A stretch of DNA of 64,000 nt from Ceratothoa steindachneri (lineage: Eukaryota; Arthropoda; Malacostraca; Isopoda; Cymothoidae), in NCBI GenBank assembly GCA_963969495.1, contig OZ018335.1:83744354-83808353 (forward strand), given 5' to 3'. Numbering within the stretch: the first letter of the stretch is position 1; every line of letters begins with the position of its first letter. The notes under the pieces are model-generated. The model worked only from the letters and a program-made list of their open reading frames with translations. It made no database searches and was not told the DNA's origin. Both the position numbers and the translations under genes were made by a program. Below, in pieces: positions 56,170 to 64,000 of this stretch.

Positions 56170-57512
56170 TCCGCAGTTTGGAACAAGAAATCCAGCCACT
56201 ATCCCTGAACCAACCTACCATCACATTAAGACGACAGCAGCATTGTAAATCCACCTCGAAAAAATCAAAGATAAGTTTGGCCCACAGTTGCCACCTATTT
56301 TGCACTGAGATGATAAGCTTATCTCAGATCTCATTGACCCTGGGACTGTTAACCGAATTGCTGTGCTCCTGAAAGGTAATGGCCAATCAGAGCTTCTTGC
56401 AGTCCAAAAGCTATCATCGAGGAGACGAGAAGCGCAAGCTAAGGTGATCGTTTTGTTCTGAAAGACTGGAATTTAGGGAAGAGGTCAAGGGAATGCACTT
56501 AGACAGAACCAGCTCTTATACTGATCGGTAGAAGGGCACTTGTATTCTTTTGAAGCAGCTTCTTGTTCGTGAACTTCCGCACATTGGCTGTCGTCATCAT
56601 GTTTTGGAGTTTATTGCTGAAGCAGCCTCTTCTGAAATCTTTTCTGATATTTTCTCGTTCAAGCACTTTAAAACAAGATAGAAATATATTAACAAGGCCA
56701 CATATGAAGACTCAACTGATGATTGCACGGCTAACGCTGTAATTGTCTTCAAAGATGAAATGGTTCAGATCTTTGAGACAGCCGTTAAAGTCACTCAGCC
56801 CAGGGATGACTACAGAGAGCTCCTGGAGCTGGCTATCACCTTTCTTTAAGTTGTCCCTCCTCGAGGCATCCACTTTGCAGCTCCAGGAAACATACATTAA
56901 GCCAAATGTATGGAAAAAACTGATCTACACCTTTAAAGTCTTGATGTTTTGCTCGTAGTTTAAGCTGACAGCACGCGAGGATCAAAGATTACTAGAACTC
57001 TGTATCTTCTTTGCACCGAGAAATGACCTAAAGTTGCTGAAGCAATGTCAGATGTACCACACGATTAACAGGCTAACTGTGGTACCTTCTTGAGAAGTTG
57101 GTTCCTTTGGTTGGACAATAAGAGCAAGAACAAGAAAGTTATAGCTGTGAAAGAGAAAGCAAGGGAGGGAAAGCCGCTAAGGCTTATAACTATCGACGTA
57201 AAAAGAATTCAAGAGAAGACTTTAGTTGACTTTACGACCAAGAAATCAACACTTCTCTTTAAGATCTTGTGCCTTCCATATGATTTTCTAGAATATCCGG
57301 CAGCTCACTGGAAGCATAAGCCTTGCTTCAGTGCTGCAAAAAGTTTCATCAGCACATTGGCTGTCACCAACAATCACGCTGAATGTAGCGTTGCCTTGGT
57401 CGAGGATTTCTCTGGTCGTCTCTCAAAGGATGAGAAACAATTACAGTTTGTTCCGAGTGTTGTTGCTGAAAACCGCAAAAGTTTCCTGACATTCGCAAGT
57501 CGACCTTACTGA
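56170..57512 (+). pseudogene. Unnamed transposase-like family 2 (broken)
   Basis: Plus-strand blocks in order: KFGPQLPPILH with a stop then DDKLISDLIDPG near 56270-56350, and AVLLKGNGQSELLAVQKL. HLDRTSSYTDR comes next, then CILLKQLLVRELPHIGCRHHVLEFI near 56535-56625. QPRDDYRELLELAITFL, VPPRGIHFAAPGNIH and an open 140-codon end (57090-57512) with NNHAECSVALVEDFSGRLSKDEKQLQFV follow. The CRHH run fits the C-x-x-H signature lying between the second Asp and the Glu in hAT-, MULE-, P- and Kolobok-type RNase H-fold transposases; DDKL and LDRTS could hold the two Asp. That reading is inference. I recall similar uncharacterised multi-copy proteins in arthropods. At least five stops are present. Confidence 0.7.
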
Positions 57513-57654
57513 GCAACACTGAGTGATATTGGTTATTACGACACTACTGCCAATGAGCAGCTAATACCCACTGTAGAAGATCGAGTGGGGGGACCCGGGC
57601 TTTTTAGTATCGGAAAGAAACCAATCTAGTCAAATGACTGCGTTCTATACCTCA

Positions 57655-57790
57655 TCTCGGGGAACTTCGAATCCATTGAGCCACCTCTAAATATTAATAC
57701 ATATCAATAAAACTACAATGGATGTTTTTCAACTAAAAGGAACACTTTGGTGGGGTCAGACCAGTGAAAATGCATTTTCATAAAACTAAG
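57655..57790 (+). repeat. Inverted repeat, right arm (family 2)
   Basis: Counterpart of the left arm at 55966-56100. Confidence 0.7.
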
Positions 57791-57794
57791 GATC

Positions 57795-58695
57795 ACGCTA
57801 ATATATATATGACACATCTCGAAGATGAAATGTTTTCGGTAATTTTTAATTACAAACCCTCCTTCTATCGCCGTTTAGTTGATGACTCTTTTGCTATTTT
57901 CTCATAACGTGCACATAGCAAAAGTTTCTTCAATTTTGTTAACTCTTTACACTACAACATTTAATTAAAAATGGAAGCATAGTCTAATGATAGAATGTGA
58001 TTTCTTGATCTTGTAGTCTGCGTGCTAATGAGCAGAGCAAATTTCAAACAACCATTTACCGAAAGAAGACTTTCACAGCACTGGGCTTAAATTAGTTTAC
58101 CTTTCTGTGATTTTAAGTACAAAATATCTACTTAAAAACTTTACTACATAGAAGTTTCTCTCTAACATCCAACTACCATTCAATTGATAAGGAATTTATT
58201 TTGCTCGAAAAATATTCTATTAAGACTTTATTTCTCCTGACTGGTATGATACAGTTGAATATTTTACTTGATAAACTCATTGACACCCCTCAACTACCCA
58301 AAAATGTTCCCAAAATGTCCATATATTTGGTAATTTCAGAAATTACCTTATTTATTTAATAAAGATTTGTCCTCAAAATAACCTCCCAAATATTCTTTAT
58401 AAACAAAGTAAAACTAGTTAGTTTATTCAGCAGTAAAGATTCTATTACTTTCGAGTTCCGGAGTGATGCTGTTTATCTATTTAAATGTCTTAGTTGTACT
58501 GGCGGCTCTTACATTGGCAGCACTTTTAGGACTCTTAGAGCAAGGTTCTTTTCTCCTATGGGTATAAGGCGGCGCACAGGCGAAATATTGAGTAGAATAG
58601 AGAAGTTGTCTTTCAGGGAATACGCCATAAATTGTAAGACCGATTTTTCTATTCATAATTTTAAAGTATTATCCTCTAATAACAACCTTCAATGA
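57795..58695 (+). mobile_element. Penelope-like element, RT catalytic part and GIY-YIG (fragment 3)
   Basis: The plus strand reads MTHLEDEMFSV, then SFYRRLVDDSFAIF at about 57860-57900, the RT catalytic block with both Asp kept. KSFFNFVNSLH and FLDLVV follow. After decayed sequence, a clean 76-codon run to a stop at 58693 begins DAVYLFKCLSCTGGSYIGSTFRTLRARF and includes GIRRRTGEILS. This is a GIY-YIG endonuclease with VYLF in place of GIY. The 5-prime part of RT is missing; the sequence starts at the edge of the family 2 inverted repeat. Confidence 0.9.
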
Positions 58696-59135
58696 CTGTT
58701 AATCCTTGAAACATTATATATAAAACACTACAAACCTACTTTCAGTTTAAAATTAACTAAATTTTAACTAGCGATGGTTTTATTACTCCCATTCTCTCTC
58801 TCTCAAGCGTCACCTTTTCTAACCTGAAACTTATAAATATTAGCCCAAAATCCATCACTCACCCTCTAGGATGGATCCTCTTCAGTAAGTAATAAAAGCA
58901 TCCCGTTTTTTTTTAATTTTCTAAAAATACTTTTATTCACAAAAATGTTTTATGCTATTACAGTTTGTCGTAGGTCAGGTAGATTTCACTGACCTTCGCT
59001 TGCAGCCCTAGACGCAGGGAGAGGGAAGTCCCTTTGAAGTATGGGGAATATAGATCAATGGCTTTTTATCTAACTTAATCGACAATGTCTGGGGGGGATT
59101 CCGAGATCTTTTAGGACGTTATATTATCCTTCAGG
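58696..59135. other. Spacer between Penelope-like fragments
   Basis: No motif readable; may include 3-prime UTR of fragment 3. Confidence 0.35.
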
Positions 59136-59411
59136 ATGGAATTATTTTTTTTATGTAATCACTTGCCCCGGATAGAATTTGGGGAATTGCATAGAAAGTA
59201 CGGTGTGAGATTCTGTTGTCATATGGGAATTAGCCACAGAACCGGAATGCTTCTACCAAAGAAAGAGTTTTCATCCATTCGGCTACCTTCTATCCAAAGT
59301 ATAACTACTGTATCCTTTGAATATTATAAAATGCCAAAAACCATTCCTGATCCTAAACTCCTTACGTATTCGAGAAAAAAAAAGGATGTCACTGTAAGTT
59401 CTGACTCCTAA
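59136..59411 (+). pseudogene. Penelope-like element, GIY-YIG C-terminal piece (fragment 4)
   Basis: An open frame of 91 codons contains HMGISHRTGMLLPKKEFSSIR near 59218-59282, which resembles the HxGxSxRTGxPL block after the YIG motif in Penelope-like endonucleases. The preceding LHRKYGVRFCC would align with the segment after YIGST. The GIY half is missing. Confidence 0.5.
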
Positions 59412-60850
59412 ACGTTTTTACTTGAAATGATGGAGCTACTAGTGCTTTAAAGATCCCAGAACCGTTGCTGATGGCTACATATCAAACAAATACCCCATAC
59501 AACCAAATCCGGGAAAAGTAGGTAACAATAATCTAGCTAAAGTCTTTTAACCTTTTCGATGAACATAGAAGGTACAAATGTTCAAGAGATTTTTGGAATT
59601 TTCTTCTCTACGTTACTCGAGTGAAGTATCATTCAACAAATTTCACTTTGCATAAGTTCACAAATTTATTCATACTTTTCCTTTAAAAAGGTTTGGGGCC
59701 GAGTTGTTTACGTTAACGTAAACAACTTTTTCAAAAAGCCCATTATCCCTTAATTTCAATAGCAGTGGATTTTTAGATTTTTCTCTTTTTTAACAAAAAT
59801 CAGAATCAATTATGTCAGACGGGAGGTGCGAGATCGATATTTATTAATTATTTTCTTTTCATTTCTAAATTCACATTTTATGCCTAAGGCAAATTAATAA
59901 CAGACCTTATGAGCCCATTAAAAGTAGTAGGTAAGAATATGCACAAGAGGAGAAACAATGTGGTGGATAGCCAAGTGAATTCAAAAACGGTACTTCGTTA
60001 AAGGATGGAAACAAAAACATTGAAACGGCCATAGCAGGATTAATTTATTTAATAGCCACATTTATGATTTTTCTGCAAATAAACTGATGTAGAGAAGACA
60101 AAATCAAGGAGTAAAGCAGACATTTGGACGTAATGATATTGAAGTGAAAACGCAGGAGACAATCTTCACAGCGAGGAAAGTTTTGCGTATAACGGTCTTA
60201 GCCAGATGCTAAAGAAGAGAACTACTTGGAGATATCAAAATAATGCAGTTTTACAGTCTGACGAGAACGTGAGGGAATTAAAAATATTAATTCTCAACTG
60301 ACGGCCGCTAGCGAGGATACAGCCGACAAAAATACAAATAACATATCTTTAGCCATGGCTCCTCAAAATATAAAAAACAAGGACAAATTAAAGGCACCAC
60401 TAGGACAACAAATAAAACCGTAGCAACAGTAGTAAGAACATAAAAAACAACAAATAAATACAATGCATCCCTGGATTCCGAAATAGTGATCACTTCATTA
60501 AGGAGCCTGAGCATGCAACCAACGATTTAATAACTAAATACAATTGGAGAAGGTCTTTTTCTCTAAAAACTCAAATACATCAGCCTCTGGTGTGCTTGTC
60601 AAAGTTGTTGGAGAGGCACCGGCCACAAAGCTCCTCCAGTCTGCCACATCTAATGAAGAGTGTCTTAGCGTCTGGGTTCTAAGCATGCTTTACGGAAACC
60701 TTTAGAGTTACGCTGCATCTATTGCTGCCTCCTGGGTCTGTGTTTCCAATTTATAAGCAACAGAAATGATCTCAAACTTTTGATGAAATGTGTAGAGGGG
60801 TGGAGGGGCATGTCTATGCGAAAATTCAGAGCAAAATAACATGCAAATTT
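59412..60850. other. Intergenic, nothing recognised
   Basis: AT-rich. Short open frames carry no motif. Confidence 0.45.
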
Positions 60851-60879
60851 AAACTACCACGAACCGTATCCAATCTTCT

Positions 60880-61160
60880 TTTCCAGGCAGACAGAAGAGG
60901 AGCTATCCTGATTCCTGCTATGTAGTAAGACTAAGGAAGAGAAAAATACCGGTCGAACCACCAAGTTCTGCATAAAGCGTGGAGTGCTTTTGGGCGCGAG
61001 GATTTGTCGACATAATCCCTAATCGCAGCAGCAATGGCGCTGCGAATACTGTAATCTAAGGTATTTGGAGCTTCTAATAATTCAAAAGTATTTATTGATC
61101 CATGCGAATCATTTTGATTTCTAAATTGTTCTCCACCGATTAGAGCACATAAACTCCTTC
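60880..61160 (-). other. Unassigned open stretch on the minus strand
   Basis: Between stops the minus strand reads SLCALIGGEQFRNQNDSHG, then FELLEAPNTLDYSIRSAIAAAIRD and SSRPKALHALCRTWWF, about 80 codons. Composition looks protein-like but I do not recognise the family. It could be an exon-like remnant of the adjacent foldback-like element or unrelated. Confidence 0.25.
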
Positions 61161-61371
61161 ACTGATAGGTGTATTGTAACAATTTATATTGATAAGACAG
61201 GCGTGAGGCCTGAAATAGGCTTGCCACATTCAAACAGGGAGGAGATAGCATCGAAGCTAACACCCTTTCACAAATTAAAGCCTTTCGTAAACCCGGGCAA
61301 GGCTGCAGTGTGGCACGATATGTGATCCAATAATTATAAAACGCAATATTCGCGATGGTGTAGTCGAAATT

Positions 61372-62428
61372 CAAATATAAAGTTAACTTTCAAATTAAAA
61401 TACTTGGATTTCAAAATAAAATGTTGACCTTTAACTTAATAGAGCGGACTTTCATTATAAAAAATGACTTTAAAATTAAAATATATGAATTTCAATTAAA
61501 AACTCTAATATCACCTGAATGTATGTAGCGTCAACAGCATTAATTGCGCCATCAACCTACGGAAAAATAACCTAGTGTTTTCGCTTCTCAGGCACTTATT
61601 TCTTCTGGAAATACCATCTTTTATACATAAAAATATTTGAAGAGTCATATCTACAGTATTACTTACCATATATTTTTGTAATGATAAACTGATTAAAATT
61701 AGAAAAAACAATAATTTCCCATCAGTCATCTTCTGAACGTTTCCAACATTTGGGCCAACTCTCTACCTTGATGTTAGAGAGCCTATTTTCGTAGCTTGTT
61801 GCATTTTTTTCTCGTTACATCCTAATTGGCCTACCTTTTGTGCCCTTAGCAACCGTTACTATGCATAGCTCAGCCCTCTCAATAACCAATTGAGTATTAT
61901 TTCAAATACTGCACTGGAAGAATATTTTCTAATGCAAATTTCAAAATACTGGTATCTTTTAAGTGTATAAAATTAAAAGATCTCTGAAAAACCGAAATAA
62001 TATCATGTACGAAGATAAAAGTAACTGAAATCAAAGATGGGAACAATAATACTTGCAGATAATAAGGCTTGGAGAAAGGAATCAAGGAACGACTTTACAG
62101 CACTTGCTCAGCCAAAGTGGCAACATTAGTACTGATATGGCCTAATGGCTCGCAAAAGTCTTGGGTCCACTCCCTACGCAAGTACGGACAGATTTGGCAT
62201 AAATGCGGGTTACCCCCTGGGATGGGGGGAAATTTATCTAAAAATTTGAAATAAACTATTTTAATTTGAAAGTAAAATTTTTAAATAAGACATTCATTTT
62301 TTTAATATGAAAGTCAACTTTTTAAATTTTAAGTTTAATTATTTTAATACCAGAGTCAACTTTTTAAATTCGAAGCTCAATAATTTCACTATGATAGTCA
62401 ACTTTTTAAATATGAAGTTACTTTTATT
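61372..62428. mobile_element. Foldback-like element with inverted arrays of about 41-bp units
   Basis: The right arm (62243-62428) has about four units of 41-42 bp, each ending AGTCAACTTTTTA after an AATTTGAA-type block. The left arm (61372-61500) has about three units of the same sequence on the opposite strand, for example GTTGACCTTTAA and ATGACTTTAAAATTAAAATA. The interior of about 0.74 kb is partly unrelated. Inverted arms built of short tandem units are the hallmark of foldback elements such as those of Drosophila. Near 61520 the minus strand reads VDGAINAVDATYIQV, reminiscent of the first Asp block of Harbinger transposases, but this is weak. Confidence 0.5.
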
Positions 62429-63112
62429 AATTTGAATGTAACAAGGTTTAGAATAAGAGAAAAATTGAATATATAACTAAAAAAAATGCAATTCGAAAAT
62501 AGGTACTTACTTGCTGGTAGACACCATGATGCTATTCGAAATACTGCTTTGTTTTCAGAATGTTTCTGAGCTGCCAGATGCTTTCTCAAACTTATTTATA
62601 AAGCTGAATATATTTAACAATCGTTTATCTATCCTTTAGGAGTAAAAAATCACGTTAATTTAAATGTAATTTAAGTTTTATTTCAATTTTGGAGACTTAA
62701 AGAAAATGTTGCATATATGTAACGCTAGGCTTTAATAGATTAAGTGAATTAAAAAAAAAATCTATACGAATTAAATAGGCTTTTAAAATAAATAAAAGTC
62801 AAAGAGTGACGGAGGCTGGAAGAAAAATTTTACCATGCGACGTAGTTTTGAATTTGTAAAAGGGTCAAAATGATCCGTCTGGGCGTTCTAGTGTTAAATA
62901 ATCCAGTCCAGTTTTCAGCCATGACTATGTAATTAACGGCCAATCTGCAGACTCTTTTTGGTATTTGCCGCATACTCCATGGGAAGGGTTTCCTTCCTCC
63001 CCCACCCCCCTCATTAACTCAATCCCATTATCTGGTAGCGGAGCCCCGAGGACAGGTCAATTGAGCGTCCTTTCGCTCTATTCTCCACATCGATCGGCTA
63101 ATCAAATTCCCT

Positions 63113-63114
<2 letters not shown>
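62429..63114. other. Intergenic, nothing recognised
   Basis: AT-rich with a C-rich patch near 62990-63010. No coding signal. Confidence 0.45.

Positions 63115-63198
<84 letters not shown>
63115..63198. repeat. (AT)n microsatellite, about 84 bp
   Basis: Pure AT dinucleotides. The overlapping open frame encoding Ile-Tyr repeats is an artefact. Confidence 0.97.
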
Positions 63199-63200
<2 letters not shown>

Positions 63201-63589
63201 GCTATACCTCGACATTCACCTTTAAATCAAGATAGAGATATACTAAAATAAAATACAACTTTTGGTTAGTTCTATTATCCATCCTAGTCAAAAGGTTTAT
63301 CCACACCTTGATGAATATTCTTGATTTTCTCGGAAATTTCATTGTTAGCGTTTTTGGAAAGTTTGCCTTAACGGAGTAGAACTTTGGCATTCTGATAACT
63401 GCAAACCCGCCATTTTTTCAAAATTTCCGCAATATTCTGTGAGTTCGCTATTAGCGGATTAGTGATTATCAAAATTAAATTGCAGATTTCCACCTTTTTA
63501 TAAAATAAACGCTTGACAGAGAGAAAGAAACAAAGAAAGGTCCAGAATTTCACTCAAAGAAAGATGCTACATATTATTTATTAAACCAC

Positions 63590-64000
63590 TTCTAGTTAGA
63601 AGAAAAACAGCTCAACGTTTGATGCGTGAGTTCAACAGAACACTGACTGAAAAAAAGAACAAGACAGTGGTTTCAAGAAGACTAAATGAAAATGTCTTTT
63701 CTGAAAGAGTCGTTGGCAGGAGACCTTTGCTACGTAAGCCAAACATAAAAAGCTTTGAAATTTGCAGTAAAATACATAATAAGATTGTATAGTCGATTAG
63801 TGACTAAATATTCTTTAAATTTTACGTTTTGGGCGAAAAAAGAAGGCACTATCTCAAACGAAGACAAAAGTAAAAATATAACTCAAATTGCATTGTTCCC
63901 AACTCTGAAGCATTGAGTTGGAAAAGTTTTTGTTTCGGGATGTTTTAGTGCTGAAAGAATTAGTGATCTGCAAAGAATTCTAAAAAAATTAAGCACAAAA
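63590..64000 (+). pseudogene. Tc1-type transposase relic, runs off window
   Basis: The plus strand reads RLMREFNRTLTEKKNKTVVSRRLNE with GRRPLLRKPNIK at 63610-63750, the second DNA-binding domain typical of Tc1. After a frame change KVFVSGCFSAERISDLQRI at about 63917-63980 corresponds to the VWGCFS block between the first and second catalytic Asp. The expected catalytic blocks continue beyond the window end. Stops occur at 63789 and after. Confidence 0.75.

Larger units (their letters stand above)
55966..57790 (+). mobile_element. Inverted-repeat element encoding unnamed transposase-like family 2
   Basis: The arms at about 55966-56100 and 57655-57790 are inverted copies of each other. The shared core CATTGAGCCACCTCTAAAT is followed outward by TGTTTTTCAA, ACTTTGGTG and a CATTTT block. 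The decayed coding region of family 2 lies exactly between them on the plus strand. This is the structure of a DNA transposon of about 1.8 kb. Exact ends and target duplication could not be fixed. A Penelope-like fragment begins directly at its right edge. Confidence 0.65.

Noticed and set aside
62965..63225. Open frame with a long Ile-Tyr repeat
   Set aside because: Encoded by the (AT)n microsatellite.

Overview
The window looks like repeat-dense nuclear DNA from an invertebrate animal. There are no bacterial-style operons and no intact, recognisable host gene. It holds non-LTR, LTR and Penelope-like retroelements, Tc1/mariner relics, long AT and polypyrimidine microsatellites, and one transposon gene with spliceosomal-type introns. 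The mix is most reminiscent of arthropods (crustacean or chelicerate). That is a guess from family knowledge, and the species cannot be named from the sequence.

Layout. 1-4095 (minus) holds two CR1-type LINEs head to tail: the start of one ORF1 runs off the window edge, and behind it lies a decayed full-length copy with ORF1 esterase end, endonuclease, RT and 3-prime hairpin. 4230-12960 is an old plus-strand Gypsy element. It was split by a young minus-strand Gypsy of the same kind (6005-11970) with 1.46-kb TG...CA LTRs and a 5-bp TAATG target duplication. The young copy keeps a 596-codon gag-protease frame but has lost the RT core and shows no integrase. 13.3-16.8 kb has a minisatellite, two Penelope-like fragments and a Tc1 relic. 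16.8-29.5 kb is mostly unassigned.

29.5-43.3 kb contains a LINE remnant, a Tc1 remnant and three CR1 copies in tandem on the plus strand, separated by polypyrimidine tracts. 44.1-46.8 kb is a different LINE whose ORF2 opens with a 2A-like GDVERNPGP motif. 47.0-47.9 and 49.5-52.2 kb carry two copies of one transposase-like family that I cannot name. The second copy has three exons, about 130-bp inverted repeats and flanking TTAA; the first lacks the second intron. 54.5-55.4 kb is a mariner relic. 55.97-57.79 kb is a second unnamed transposase-like family between about 130-bp inverted repeats. 57.8-59.3 kb has Penelope-like RT and GIY-YIG pieces. 61.4-62.4 kb looks like a foldback element with inverted arrays of about 41-bp units. 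The window ends in another Tc1 relic.

Nearly all coding sequence is broken by stops or frameshifts, so the region is a graveyard of selfish elements. The most promising leads are the two unnamed TIR-flanked families, the foldback-like element, the 2A-bearing LINE, and the CR1 3-prime hairpin with a GNRA-type loop.
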